Shown piece after piece: positions 1 through 11,986 of a DNA stretch of 64,000 nucleotides. Position 1 is the first letter of the stretch; every line of letters begins with the position of its first letter. Made by a program: the position numbers and the translations under genes. The stretch lies in NCBI GenBank assembly GCA_021464415.1, contig CM038468.1, positions 34,770,969 to 34,834,968 on the forward strand, written 5' to 3'. Below the pieces are notes generated by a model. That model was given only the letters and a program-made list of their open reading frames with translations, was not told the origin of the DNA and ran no database searches. This DNA is from Lonicera japonica. Taxonomy: Eukaryota; Streptophyta; Magnoliopsida; Dipsacales; Caprifoliaceae.

Positions 1-1312
1 TAAGAGTGAGAGACGGGGAGACGATTATGGTTCCGTTGCCGGCAACCGCAGCGAAAAAACCATCAGCAATTTTAACCTTTTGATTCCCTGCACACGGAGT
101 ATATGAAGAAAAAAATTCCGATATACCGATCATGTGGTCAGTGTCCCCTGAATCTAATATCCAGTTGCTATGGGATTTGATACAGGCAATTGTAGCTGTA
201 AACTTATTACCTGACTGAGCTATGGAACATGAGGAGTCAGAGTTTCCTAAAGAATGGGCTTGAACCATTTTACACAGATGCTCAAATTGTTCCTTTGTGA
301 ATGAAAGTGGTTCTGAGGAAGATGGTTGCACTGAATTTGCATTGCTTGCTTGGAATGCTCGAGTTCCTCCCCTCGTTTTATTATCATGCTTTTTCCAATT
401 TGCTAGTTTACCATGAAGCTTCCAGCAACTATCCCTAGTATGACCTGACCACGTGCAATGATCACACCACAATTTCTGCTTTCCTCCTCTCTTATCACTG
501 TCTACGGTTTTATCAAGGGCTACCAGTGCAGAGCCCTCACCATCCGTACGGGGCTCCCGTTCGTCTTTCAACATCACAGATCGTCGAGCCTCTTCTCTTC
601 GTACCTCTGAAAATACCTCTCGGATAGTGGGCAACGGTATTTTGCCTAAAATACGACCCCGAACTTCGTCTAGATCTTTATTTAGTCCAGCCAAGAAGAC
701 AAACACCCGACCTCGCTCAACCTTCTTTTTGTAACGAGCACTATCATTCAGGTTTTCCCACTCTTCAGTTTCAAACAAGTCCAACTCTTGCCATATGGCC
801 ATCATGTCATGATAGTAGGCTGTAACCCCACGATCTCCTTGTTGCATCTTCCACAACTGGTTATTGAGTTCGAACATTTGAGAATAGTTGTCTAGATCTG
901 AGTACGTTTCCTTAACCGCGTGCCAGATATCTTTAGCGGTCGGCAAGAACATATAAGGTTTACCAAGTCCAGTCTCCATGGAATTAATCAACCACGAGGT
1001 AACCATCGAGTTCTCCTCGCGCCATGACTTAAAGCCTGGGTCATTAGACGGTGGTGGTACCACTTCACCATTCACATAACCTAATTTCCTTTTGCCGTCA
1101 ATAAACAACCTCATTGACTGTGCCCATTCGAGATAGTTTCTTCCATTCAACTTGTGACTGATATTCGCTACCGGATTTTCACTAACAGTATAAATAGAAG
1201 CAAACTGTGATATAGGATCTGAAGGTGTAGAAGACGTGCTTGTGGTGGAACCACTAGCAGACTCTGTGAGACCCGGAGTACTAGCGCCCACCATAGCAAG
1301 TTTATAGTTCAT
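1..1312 (-). CDS. Ty1/copia gag and protease start (partial)
   Basis: This is an open minus-strand frame of about 437 codons, starting at the ATG complementary to 1310-1312 and running off the left edge. After a Ser/Thr-rich leader comes a copia-type gag core (LNGRNYLEWAQSMRLFIDGK near residue 53). A CCHC zinc knuckle follows (WCDHC...GH...C, around 440-480), and then a retroviral-type aspartic protease motif, WILDSGDTDHM, at about 125-160. In family terms gag packages element RNA and the protease cuts the polyprotein. The second residue of the usual DSGATDHM signature is changed from A to D. No stop or frameshift is visible. The 5' leader, primer-binding site and LTR follow in order at higher coordinates, so this is the 5' half of a minus-strand element whose pol lies outside the window. 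Confidence 0.9.
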   Translation of the reverse strand, partial: MNYKLAMVGASTPGLTESASGSTTSTSSTPSDPISQFASIYTVSENPVANISHKLNGRNYLEWAQSMRLFIDGKRKLGYVNGEVVPPPSNDPGFKSWREENSMVTSWLINSMETGLGKPYMFLPTAKDIWHAVKETYSDLDNYSQMFELNNQLWKMQQGDRGVTAYYHDMMAIWQELDLFETEEWENLNDSARYKKKVERGRVFVFLAGLNKDLDEVRGRILGKIPLPTIREVFSEVRREEARRSVMLKDEREPRTDGEGSALVALDKTVDSDKRGGKQKLWCDHCTWSGHTRDSCWKLHGKLANWKKHDNKTRGGTRAFQASNANSVQPSSSEPLSFTKEQFEHLCKMVQAHSLGNSDSSCSIAQSGNKFTATIACIKSHSNWILDSGDTDHMIGISEFFSSYTPCAGNQKVKIADGFFAAVAGNGTIIVSPSLTL

Positions 1313-1813
1313 ATTTCCGGAGAATCAACAAATAAATAAACTCAGGACTGAATTATACTAATTCTGGAACAAAACCACAGCAACCAATCAACGAACCCGT
1401 TACAATAAATCTGGAATAAACAAACCGAGCCAAATCCAGACTGAATTAAACCAAACCAAGACTGGAACAAGGTGAAGAACACGAAGACGACCAACCCTGG
1501 AAAATTTGGCAGTGATCGGAGCACTCACGCGCCTCCATGCGCGGCGGAGATTGACGGCGCGTGAGATCCACGCGCAGAGGAGCGGTGGCGCATGAGGGCG
1601 CGTGCAGGGTCCTTTTCCGGCGATTCTTTAGGGGTTCTACTCGTCGGACAATTCCGACCAAGCCTGTGTGGTTGGATGTTGGAAAGGTTAAGAATGACGC
1701 ACGTCGGTGGAGAAAAACAGCGGCGGCGGGACTGTGGCTAGGGTTTTCTAGTGGCGGGACTGTTGCTAGGGTTTTCTGGCTTAACCTAGGCAACGTATGG
1801 AGTTCCTAACCTC
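1313..1813 (-). other. Copia 5' untranslated leader
   Basis: This stretch lies between the gag start codon and the primer-binding site. Short frames occur on both strands but none matches a known domain. The 1500-1760 part is GC-richer than the rest of the window and seems to be leader sequence rather than a gene. Confidence 0.6.
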
Positions 1814-1824
1814 CTCTGATACCA
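1814..1824 (-). other. Primer-binding site of copia element (tRNA-Met type)
   Basis: The minus strand reads TGGTATCAGAG, the complement of the 3' end of plant initiator tRNA-Met used as primer by most copia elements. It directly abuts the LTR end (..ACA). Confidence 0.85.
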
Positions 1825-2014
1825 TGTAAACTTAGAGGGAACCATTGTTTTATTCCATAATCATAAATAATGAGAACAACGCACCTTATATAAGAAAGAA
1901 ACACAACTCAACACAACTCCTAATTAACCTAGATTCCTTATCAAGGTGGGATTCTAACCATAACTAAAATACCATAAATAAATAAAAGAAATAATACTAA
2001 ATTATCAATAAACA
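1825..2014 (-). repeat. 5' LTR of copia element (about 190 bp)
   Basis: The LTR starts at the primer-binding site and shows TG...CA ends (plus strand TGTAAACTTAGAG ... AATAAACA). The distal edge was set by comparison with copy B: shared sequence resumes at about 2015 (CACTACACCAAATG), matching 45737 onward. The partner LTR is outside the window, so the edge could be off by a few bases. The LTR differs from the one at 61402 although length and terminal bases are similar. Confidence 0.7.
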
Positions 2015-2245
2015 CACTACACCAAATGATAAAGATTACACAAAGAGGGGAGCAAGATACTGTACAAGTTGCATATTTACATGTACTGTAACAAATCAGT
2101 AAATATTTCTATAGTATACAAATTCCATTCCTATTATAAGTAGAGACTTGACCACATTCTTCCCACATAGTATCAAACTCTACAGAAGTACTAATAAGCA
2201 GTGACATGCCATGGTCAGATCACATTAAACGATATAAAATTCTTT
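2015..2245 (-). other. 3' flank / probable 3' UTR of NOV copy A
   Basis: This non-coding stretch downstream of the NOV stop codon is nearly identical to 45737-45967 behind copy B. The copia LTR lies directly beyond it, so the insertion may have cut into the transcript end. Confidence 0.55.
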
Positions 2246-3298
2246 CTACTGTCTCGGCATCACAAGAGCCAACTGCAGTTGCCCTAAGTGGCATAGACTT
2301 ACCAGATTTTTGTATATTGTGATCTGACCCTTGTTATTATCCAGCAGAACAACCCGAGCGATGCTAAAAGATTTGCCCTTTTCAACTGCGAATTGCCACT
2401 CACGAACCGTTATATCGAACCAATCCTTTTCTGCAGATTTAGTAGCTTTAACTTCGATGTACTCTCTGTTGTTCTCATTGTCCCCTACCACAATATCGTA
2501 GGGTAGCCCTGTTTCTTTAGCTTCATTCACCCATTTCACAGTTGGGTCTCCAAATTTCCCAACAAAGTATTTGAAAGCTACAAACTCCCCTTCTCTCCCA
2601 GTTAACAATGCCTGTTGAGGATCAACTGTCCCAGAAGAAAGCTGATCTCTCTCTGTACAAGTAGAAACATTTGAGCTTGGGAAACCCGATTGGGCAGCGA
2701 GATCAACGGTATCAAATGTAGCATTCGTACTACAAGAAATACGAACCGTCTGATCTTCGAGGGTTTCAGAATCTTGTAAAGTTACCCTTGGGATAATTGT
2801 GGGGGGAACTTCTTCTAACGTCCAATCTGGCGTTTCTTCAGTAGTTTCTTCGTCTTTATCACCCTTAAGAGTTGGTGTGCCACCACTGGAGGATTGGGTC
2901 GAAAACCTGTTTGCAAGAGAATAATTGAAACCAGGGGCAGTTCTCCAATCGGCAGGTGGCCAGCTGGAGTTGGTTCCAGTTTTTCTCTTGGATATTGGAG
3001 GGTTTTCATTCATCATTGCCCAAGCAGAGCTTGCTATTACTGTCTGTTCGTTCTCAGATGATGGTGGCAAAGATTGAATGGCCCAGATTGATTCTTCATC
3101 GGGTAGCTTGGGTATCTTTTGGCTATTCAAAATGAAGATTTCAGTCTGTTCCTCGGTGGAGCCCGATTCTGCCATGGTTGTGATCATGTGAAGAAAATTG
3201 GCCAAGTGAAGTTCAGTATTTCCATCGAGCAGCATACGAGAAAGCTCCATGAATATCGAGTGAGAATCTGATTCTGTAGTGATGTACAAAATGTTGTC
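2246..3298 (-). CDS. NOV: NOV copy A exon 12 (DUF3883, C-terminus)
   Basis: The last exon has 350 codons and a stop. The acceptor CTGCACAG lies at 3301-3299 and the first codons read DNILYITTESDS. The N-terminal two-thirds is Ser/Thr-rich and probably disordered, with the motif SSWPPADWRTAPGF. The last 120 residues form DUF3883: LTGREGEFVAFKYFVGKFGD, then GLPYDI, then EYIEVKAT, with the D...E-x-K pattern of restriction-endonuclease-like folds. The protein ends LALVMPRQ. Copy B carries a near-identical exon. Confidence 0.9.
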   Translation of the reverse strand, partial: DNILYITTESDSHSIFMELSRMLLDGNTELHLANFLHMITTMAESGSTEEQTEIFILNSQKIPKLPDEESIWAIQSLPPSSENEQTVIASSAWAMMNENPPISKRKTGTNSSWPPADWRTAPGFNYSLANRFSTQSSSGGTPTLKGDKDEETTEETPDWTLEEVPPTIIPRVTLQDSETLEDQTVRISCSTNATFDTVDLAAQSGFPSSNVSTCTERDQLSSGTVDPQQALLTGREGEFVAFKYFVGKFGDPTVKWVNEAKETGLPYDIVVGDNENNREYIEVKATKSAEKDWFDITVREWQFAVEKGKSFSIARVVLLDNNKGQITIYKNLVSLCHLGQLQLALVMPRQ

Positions 3299-3741
3299 CT
3301 GTGCAGTTTAGTCAAAAAGGGATCTCACATTATTGTGGGTCAAATACAATACTCTAAAATATCCCTAATCACGAGACCATCAATATTCTTATAAGAACCC
3401 ACAATGGATTTCAGCTAGTTTGAGGCTCAGTCATACTTTTAATTTACAATTTTACGTTACAAAACCCTTATTTTCAAAAAAATAAATATCTTTGCAATGA
3501 ATTGAACAATAAACGTTACACGAAAAATTCGAGGGCGCAGATCATCTTAACCACTATTTTGTAAAAATTTTAGCCCATGTAAGTTTATATATAATCTATA
3601 TTCACGCATGAAGTCATATTATCAGCAAAGAAGCAACCTAGTCATGTGATGGTGCATCAGAGAGAGGCTTAGTTATTGTTGATCAAGCAGAATACTAGGC
3701 AAAGCAAAAAACCAAAAATACCATAAAGATCAGACACATAC

Positions 3742-3999
3742 CTGTAAAAGACAGCTACATTCACATCGCTTCTTAGATTTAATGTCGGCCCTCTTTATAA
3801 CATACCTTAAGAACAACTTTTCAACGACAATAATTCGCAGACGATTCAGGATTTCAAATCCAGATTGCTTGAGTTGAGAATATTTATCAGGATACGCATT
3901 ATAGACGTAGCGCTGAGCATAAGGAAGTGCCCAGTTCACCAATGATGTTTTGAAACTCGAGTCTGCTGGCCCATAATATATCGCTTCCCGAGTTGTCAC
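3742..3999 (-). CDS. NOV: NOV copy A exon 11
   Basis: This is an 86-codon exon with acceptor TTGCAG and donor CAG|GTATGTG, both edges in phase 0. It encodes VTTREAIYYGPADSSF through to CECSCLLQ. Its length and frame match copy B (258 bp). Confidence 0.85.
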
Positions 4000-4482
4000 C
4001 TGCAACAAAAAAGAGAAAATATTTATTAGGGAAGATTACAAATACTTCACATCTCCATGATCAAAATAGTCTACCCTTCCAGGTTTAAATATATCATTTT
4101 TTTTTCCTTTCATTGTTCATTTCTTTCCTATTTATGCCAAATTGCTGGTGATGCAGCAGAAAGGTGAAAAAGCATATTCATCTTAGAAAAAATTGAATTG
4201 ACTAAAGGTTAGGTCTAGGTCGGATGGTGGACCTCGTAATGACTATCCTCCATACATTTGTCGCATAACCAGCTAGGGTTTTGCAAAAGCGATTTGGATT
4301 GGAAGAAGAAAGAGGTAGAGAAAACCTGAAGGAATTGTTGAATTGAATAAAAAAATTGTAATGGCACTCACACATTCTAATTTCAATTTCAACTAGCAAA
4401 AACCTGAGACCGCAAAATATTTTAAGTTTCAATTTAAACATAGCAAAGGAACTCACACACAAAAGGGAAGGAGGGAGCTTAC

Positions 4483-4794
4483 CTCTGAAAGAGCAGGAAT
4501 TCCTAATATTCGGACAAGGGCAGAAACTGTTTCCATCTGTTCTTCATTGTCGCTAAGTTCTCCAAAGTAAAGAAAATCAATATTGTTGAAACTCTGAAAT
4601 TCCTTTCTTAACTTGTCATCATCACACCAGCATACATGGCCAAATGAAGGGTGTAGAGAAACCCATTTATCCATTGCAGTGGGAAGCACTGTAAATTCCT
4701 CTTTCACAAGATTCTCTTTGAAGTACTCAATGTCTTCAGAATTCAGTAATCCAGATATATATCCATCGTTCCACTTCACAAAAACTTGGAACAC
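4483..4794 (-). CDS. NOV: NOV copy A exon 10
   Basis: This is a 104-codon exon between acceptor TCTCAAAG and donor GAG|GTAAGC, in phase 0. It encodes VFQVFVKWNDGYISGLLNSE to IPALSE. It is identical in length to copy B exon 10. No known domain stands out. Confidence 0.85.
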
Positions 4795-5170
4795 CTTTGA
4801 GACATCAAACAAAATATGTATATATGTTTTCATAGAATAAATGAAATAAATAGTCAAATCCACTTATAGTTTGGCTATTTGGGCTTGTTTGATTTTAAAC
4901 TAGTGTTTAGTGAGACAGTTGTTTTTGAGGAGGTTTTTAAAACTAAGTATTGGAAACCAAAGTCTGAACCTAATCTCAACCAAACAAGAAATTCTAATCC
5001 TGGTCGAGTTTAAATAAAGCACTAATCAAAATTTTAAATTATTTCGTAAGCTACACGTAAGCCAACTCAAACCAAACTTCAAAGTGAAGAGGCCGGGGGG
5101 GGGGAGGAAAACTCTTTTTAAAACTCCAATGAAACAAGAGTCAAGTAAACTTGATCAAATGGGGCCTTAC

Positions 5171-5570
5171 CATCTTAGCAGCCTGTGAAGGCAAAGCAAC
5201 AGTTGACAACTGCAGCAAAATCTGAAGATCGTTACGGAAAGGAGGGATCTGGTTTATTCCACACTCATTCACAAAAAAGTCTCGAAGAGATGGGTAAATA
5301 TTGCATAACAGTTTGCTGAAGGGTTGATGGGTCGAATCTGGACTAGCAACAGGGCGTAACACTTCCATTTGGTCCACAGAATCAGTTGAATCGTGCCAGT
5401 AAACTTCTTGAGGAGACACACATACACCAGGTACAATATCCTCTCGTTTAGAACCAGATGAATATGGAACAAAGATGAAAGCACCAGTGCCAAAGTTCTC
5501 CATAATTTTTTGCTTTGAAGTAGCCATCTGGTTCGATATGAATGTGTAGAATTTTGCCATTTGTGATATG
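5171..5570 (-). CDS. NOV: NOV copy A exon 9
   Basis: This 400-bp exon has acceptor CATTTCAG and donor ATG|GTAAGG. It completes a codon split with exon 8 and continues ISQMAKFYTFISNQM to LPSQAAKM. It contains the segment FGTGAFIFVPYSSGS, conserved with copy B. The frame is open throughout. Confidence 0.85.
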
Positions 5571-5754
5571 CTGAAATGAGAAGTGCTACTTATATGAGAG
5601 CTTCATTTTAAATCAATGAACAGATGCTGACCAATCTACAAGATGCGCAATCTGATTATATATCTAAATGAGCTTGTTTGGTTCTAGTTTTAAAATAGGA
5701 ATTGACATTTTAGATTCCCGGAAAGCCCCTTGCCTTGCATTCGAAATTCCTTGC

Positions 5755-6031
5755 TGTTAGTAACCATTTCACCCAAAAGCTTAAGCTTTAAGTGTGGGCC
5801 AACAATGTAAGTGCGAGCCACTGCACGTGGAAGACAAACGAAACCAAAGGCCAAAACCGGCCAAACCAAAGGTGCACTTTTGCACAAACACAAAGGGGGA
5901 AACAAATGCAAGCGGAGGATTGAACTTGAGACCTTGCAGAACTTGACCTCTGAACCATGTTAGTAACCATTTCACCCAAAAGCTTAAGCTGTTAAGTAGT
6001 GGGCCAACAATGTATATCATACTCTTCAACA
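5755..6031 (-). mobile_element. TRIM retrotransposon in NOV copy A intron 8
   Basis: This is a miniature LTR element flanked by a 5-bp duplication, CTTGC (5750-5754 and 6032-6036). The right LTR, 5958-6031, is 74 bp with TG..CA ends and is next to a TGGTTCAGAG primer-binding site. The left LTR has lost its outer part together with the polypurine tract (a deletion of about 33 bp around 5810). It belongs to the same family as the TRIM at 57639-57947. Copy B has the uninterrupted site CTTGC at 49235-49239. Confidence 0.85.
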
Positions 6032-6529
6032 CTTGCCAATGTTTTGCTAAGACTGGAACTCTTTTTCCCTTGCATTGAGAATAACTTGCTAATATCTTAT
6101 TAAATTTTAAAATAACTTAATTAGAATTAATTATCATATTATAATATAATGTCGTTACTTTATTATAATGCAAAACAAAAAAATTGGTTATTTGTCAAAA
6201 TAGGGGTAATTTTGTCAAAAACATAAAAATAGGAAAGGACTCCCGTGTATCCTCTGAGCTTTCCCCCAATTAAATATTGGAATGGATCTAAGAAATTCTC
6301 CTTCCTAGGAATTGGAATCCTGGATTCCTTTGCAAAATCCCAAGCAAACATTGGAATTTTGGGTGAATGGGAACCTAGGATTCCAGGAATGATCCAAAGA
6401 ATGAACCAAACAGAACCAAAAGTGTAAGACTGAAGACAACAGAAAACATCGAGAAAATGAGAGATTCATACAGGAAATTGCTATGTATTATGTATGAAGA
6501 AGAAAATGAAATGAAAGAAACAAAGATAC

Positions 6530-6642
6530 CTAGCCTTGAAAGGCATTTCGAATCTTCTCCACACTTGAAGAACTGATAAAACATCATCAAGGGTAACTTG
6601 AGTCTTAAACCCAATATCATTCAACAATTTTTCACTCCTAAC
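6530..6642 (-). CDS. NOV: NOV copy A exon 8
   Basis: This 113-bp exon lies between TTAAACAG and AG|GTATC and encodes VRSEKLLNDIGFKTQVTLDD to RRFEMPFKA, ending two bases into a codon. Length and splice sites are the same in copy B (49654-49766). Confidence 0.8.
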
Positions 6643-7516
6643 CTGTTTAAACAATAAAATAATAGCAACGTAAACTACGCGCCAATCAATAATTTACAAT
6701 GTTCCAAATTAATTAACATAGCTTGCGGAATAGTACTAATGAAAGATATCAATATAAGTTATCATATTGACAACTAACCAAGGAGATGTATGTAGTTGAT
6801 ATTATCAATAGTTTAAACTACAGACAAAAACCTTCACGTAAAGTTCAAGGGGGTTCTATGCAAAAACGCAAAGTTGAATCTTTTTTTTTTTTTTTTTTTT
6901 TTCAAATTTTACCCACAGGTCTGTTACATTTATCTCCAATTTAAAACGTATCTTCCAGACAAATTTATTATAAAGAACAAAGAATCAAACACAAAAGTTG
7001 AAATAGTGAAAGCCGAAAGGCACAAACAAATGAATAACAACTTAAGAAGAACATCTGTCAACACAACAGAAGAGAGTATCATATCAAAACGTCAAACTGT
7101 ATGGTCCTCACTGATCAAAACATATTTTACTAAGGGCTGTTTGGTTTAGAGATCGTTATTTTTCACCTCGGTGAGAAGTATTTTCACCTATTTCAAGTAA
7201 ATTTTTGTTTGTATGAAATTATGAATACAAATACCGAATATAATTATGTAACTCTTAAACATACAATACAAATTTTGTGCCCGGAGGTGAATATATACAT
7301 TTCATCATTTAACATTCACCCCGAACAAAAGGGGAACTGAAAGACTCATAACAGGAAAACAAGAAATACTCTCAATTCAAAAATAAAACGACAGAAGGGG
7401 CAAAAAAATGTGCGGCAAACAATAGGTAGTGGGCACAAAGATGTGCTCTTCAACTCTTAAATAATAAATGGACGATAATGGAAACGAAACGTAACACAGT
7501 ATGGATTCAAACTGAC
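6643..7516 (-). other. NOV copy A intron 7
   Basis: This non-coding stretch has a T20+ tract near 6880 and a short palindromic section at 7135-7330 whose ends read like a MITE (GGCTGTTTGG and CCCCGAACAAAAGG). Both copies carry it, so it predates the duplication. Confidence 0.5.
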
Positions 7517-9735
7517 CTTTGGAACAGCATAGGGTGCACTACTACCGAGAATTGACCTCACTGCTTCGCAATCATGGAATAAATCTTTAGCCTTGTGAAG
7601 CTCATTATCCATACTTGATACTATCCAGTTAGTATCATGCAACAAGCTTATAAACGAAGACTTGAAAGGTCTACTTTCCCCAGATGAATTAATTTTGCAG
7701 TAACCAGTAACCTTATCACTGAAACAATTATCCCATAAAGTATCAAGAAACTCCAAGAGGTGCTTGCATTTTTTGTGGTCCCCACTTGAGGACAACTGTG
7801 ATAGAAAATCAACTAATTCTGGAGATTCCCAATCTTTCGCAACTGACTGAGATGAAATCATTTCTATTTCCCATGTCATATTCTTGAGAAGATGAAGCAT
7901 ATCAGTGACCGGCTTCTCTATTTGAACTGTATGCACAAAATCAGTGAGCCCTAAATCTTGAAAAAATGTTCTCCACTTCAGCATTCCGCCGGATTCTGAT
8001 TTGGTCATTGGGTGTTTCAAATAGGTTATATCAACTTCATGCCATTTAATATCTATGGCGTTGATTAATTTATTCACATCGACAGGATTCCCAAACTCTT
8101 CACTGAAATGAATTGGAACCTCAAATAGCCGTTTGAATCCATGATTTGTCAAAATAAGAGCTTTATTACGTAACTCTGAGATCAAGTGCTCCCTTTCTAC
8201 ACAACAGTTGGAGCAACTTGACTGTAGGTGCAACATTACAAAAGAAAGGTATTCCATCATCAATTCGTTATTTCCTATAGCCTCTGTCTCATCAGAAATT
8301 GCTGGTAAGATTTGTACCTTTACAATTTCGTGCGCATATAACTGTTGTACCCCAACTCTACAAAGCATCCTAGTAAGATTTTCTACAGTAGATGCGTCAA
8401 CTTGTTCATCATTAGCTGCAGCAAAAAGGGCTGGACTTACAATCCGAAGTTTAGCGAACAATTTTGGGAAGGCTTCGGGACAGTACTTGTTATTAAATGC
8501 AGTACTTAATGCATCAGAATGCAGCCAAATGGTACCGTCATCCACCGCACCATATTTACCATCTGAAAGAGGAATAAATGGTATTTTCCTAAGGGTACTT
8601 GCATGATCTGATTCAGTAGAATAGGACATCAAATAAATGGCATTGAGCCAAGAAGATAACCATGGCAAACCCATTGATCCAAGCCCATTCTCCTTGTGAC
8701 ATAAAGAAGATATAATCTGAATTAGGATTTTGGGCCCGTACTCCTCAATACCCAGAGCCCTTGCTAATGAATCTGATAGAACAACATCTTTATTCAAGAA
8801 TCCAAGGCCGAGATGCTCACGAAGCAAGCTATCAGGTAAAAGAGCTCGAGCTTGGTCAGTCCAGTTTCTTAAAACCCTGCATGGTGGAACCCATTCATCT
8901 CTATCCCCTTCCAATGGAAGGCAATTTGACATGCGTAATTTAGAAGTGATCATTCGGGGAAGACTAGAAAAAAATCCATGCACTTCACCAACGAGGGGAA
9001 CGAAGCTCATAAAAGCCGAAACAGCCTTTCCTTGATTTTTGCTAAAACATGGGAGCCCACAAAAAGATCTCTCTGCATTAACAAATAATCCGGGGAACTC
9101 CGAGAGTAACCATTGGTTCCATGGATGTCTGCATCAACTTCTTCCCTAGAAGAAGGAAGAACAAAATCACCTTGGAGGATGAACTTCAGACCGTATGTTC
9201 TTAGGGGAAGAAAAGCGAAAACAGGTTGTGGGTCAATGTTCTTCCCATTACCCAATTCTTGCAATGTAAATGCTATAGAAATCTCTGTTTTTTGAACATC
9301 AGGACGAATGGCATTGGCCAGTAACTTCTGAGAAGTTACAAACGAAGTGATTTTTTCCTTGCCAAATGAAACACTGACAATACCATCTCCCAAAATCTCT
9401 TTCCTCATGACGATGAGTGAATCATTGAGTGTGTTTCTAAACTTGATACACTGAAGACGGTGAAGAAAGAGCAATAATGATGGATGAAGATCTGAAAACA
9501 TAGAGATAATGTTGTTCAAGGCAAAGTCTTCGGAAAATTTAGATCTGAAAGGGAGCACAACGCAAGTGTTCCAAATATTATCGTCCACTTGGTTAGTATC
9601 TGTAGATGCTAATTTGCTGAACATATGAATATCACATGGAGGTACAACTGTTGGCAAAACAAAGCCGATTTGGCCCTCGGTTATATCAAACTTGATGTGA
9701 AACCCATTGGAATGAATTTCTGGAGCATCAGAGAC
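7517..9735 (-). CDS. NOV: NOV copy A exon 7 (frameshifted)
   Basis: This large exon runs from acceptor TTGTAG to donor AAG|GTCAGT. It starts VSDAPEIHSNGFHVKFD, which completes the GHKL ATPase domain (GQIGFVLPTVVPP...), and continues into the long sacsin/NOV middle region. It is 2,219 bp; copy B's is 2,220 bp and open. The frame is lost after EEVD at about 9125: copy A reads GCAGACATCC where copy B reads GGAGATAGTCC. Before the lesion one frame is open (about 9735-9126), and after it another (about 9122-7517). The remaining 530 codons contain no stop. Confidence 0.85.
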
Positions 9736-10615
9736 CTACAAAAATGACACACAGTTATCAGGAAAACTGACTACTAATAGTATGCAATTACAATAATAGC
9801 CAATTTCCAGATTGATATTACATTAGCAGATGCACCCCATACACATCAGTGAATACCAGCAGTTAACATAATCAAGAACAAAAAATGAGTTGTATAACAG
9901 AAACCAAAATTACTCGCAATCAAGCAGGGGGTGTCCTTTCATATGAGAAAATTTTAGTCCTGGGATTTCAAGAAGTCCATGACTGTAAATGAAGTTGTTC
10001 TATTTGAAAAATTCCAAGATTTTAAGCTCTTCGAGATTTTTAAATCGCATGAAAAAATGAATGGCTAGAATTTAAGAGTTCACTTTAAATGCAGCTCTAT
10101 TTCTTCCCTCCCCCCCCCCCCCCCCCCCCCCCCTCTCTCATCATCACAAGATCTCACAAATACTCTCCACTTAAATTAATAGACAATGGATTTTTTCTAC
10201 TACTCTTTTATGATTCCTCTGACCATCTACCTTCTTCAAATCGACTCTGCCTTTTTCTATCTTTATATTTCCGGGTTTTCTAACCCATACAGATCCATTT
10301 TTTTTTTCTTATCCCTTTGTATCGAATGTTACAGCAAGGTTCACAATTGTGGTTTATATGTTTTCAAATCACAATTTGAAAAGTATGCTTTACACACAGA
10401 GAGCTAAGTAAAAGATCTCAATACATTGGACCATCTGTGTTACCAAATAATGCATATTTCTTTGAAATAATTTTCTGCTTTCTTTCCCTGTCATTCTTTT
10501 AATTCATCTTACCTAATTGCCTAACCCCAGAAAAAGAAATAAACCATCACAATTTTCTATCTATAACAGAAAAGGGGAAGCAAATTCTTTTAGGAAAGTA
10601 TTTCGTTTACATTAC
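9736..10615 (-). other. NOV copy A intron 6
   Basis: This stretch is non-coding, with a poly-C run at 10110-10133. It aligns with copy B 52857-54219. It holds the unoccupied TAA target (10405-10407) of the MITE found in copy B. The reading frames seen here have no known domain. Confidence 0.6.
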
Positions 10616-10825
10616 CCGAAATACTGATTTGAAGCCAATGCCTTTCTTTCCAATATATCCAGCAGATCCCTTTTTGGTTGAATTTCCAACGTCACAAAGT
10701 GCTCTTAGGTTCTCTGCAGAGAAACCTTGCTCGTTATTTAGAACAATAATGCCTCCCTCCATAAGAATGAATGTGAGAGTTGGTTCCACGTTTCCGGGGT
10801 AGACATTATCATCGGCATTCTGAAT
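10616..10825 (-). CDS. NOV: NOV copy A exon 6 (GHKL ATPase core)
   Basis: This 70-codon exon lies between TTCTTTAG and CGG|GTAATG. It carries the Bergerat-fold signature: the N-box remainder IQNADDN, a G1-like LNNEQGFSAENL, and a G2 loop GNSTKKGSAGYIGKKGIGF. These motifs bind ATP-Mg in Hsp90, MutL and sacsin-type ATPases. Its protein matches copy B over the whole exon as far as I can read. Confidence 0.9.
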
Positions 10826-11986
10826 CTAAAGAATCAGGGCAGAAAAAAAGATATTATAAAATTAGTCAACATATATACGTATCAGCAGTCAATTTACACA
10901 TATAAACCTAGAAACAAAAGATTGCTTCAGAATCCAACATGTTACTAGTTTCTTACTCAAAAATAAATTAATGAAAATGATTGGAACCAAAGCATACACT
11001 TATATGCTGCTCAAAAAGCATTTATTTCAAGAAGCAGTGAACAAATCCTAACAATTACATCTCTATTTCAATTCCAACAATCAAGCTTTGGAACCATTTA
11101 TTTCAATGCGATGGTTTTAGGGACTCTGCGTTTTGTATTTGAATGTGATGTACTATTTTTCTTGATATCGTAAACTGTTTGAACTATTAATTGTGTTTGA
11201 ATTATTGGAGATCACATGCATAAAATCTGAAGCCTACTCCTTTGCATTAGATCCATTATACTTGCTATTTAATTTTTACTCAAAACAAAATAAACTTTCC
11301 ATTTCAAATTAGCACCGTTATTTTCAGAATATAATTTATGTACCAGATCCTTTTGAGACATGCATAATCAATGTGTCAAAGGATAATGACAATAAGATTT
11401 TGAATAGGAAACAAACACACATAATTTAAGCAACTCCAACCGCCATGGATATAAAAGCAACTTTTAATTACATGATAAACAAATCAAAGTAATAGAATCA
11501 AATATCAATATCATAAATAACAATTTCAAGTTAATGGTTTTTGAGCACGAGATAAATTGAGCATTTGTTAATTAAAAGAGATTATGCCTAAATTCTAATA
11601 TAAAATTGAAATGGTACTATTTAATTGAAGGGTATTTTTGACTTTGGATACCATTGATAATGCTAAATCTGACTTTAGGTACCAAAAGATTGTATTTTAT
11701 ACTTTGGGTACCATTTTTAGGACTCCGTTAGTATTCCATCTAAATTTCGTTCCAACTTTGCCCTTGAAACCTTATTGAGTAAACTGAGTTAGTGACCGAG
11801 TGGGCTACTGGGTCACCATCTCCAATTAATTTCTCAAACACCCATTCATTTCTACGATGCGTTTATCTCCCTCCTGCCTTCACCCCCTCAAATTAATTCA
11901 TCCATTGGGAAGCGAAGTTCCCATTGATCCCCCCGTATCCCCCTAATGATTATGTTGAGTGATGGTTGAGCTCTAATACCACTGAT

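Noticed and set aside
1446..1809. Overlapping open frames on both strands in the copia leader
   Set aside because: Located between primer-binding site and gag. No known domain, and GC-rich leader sequence gives chance frames.
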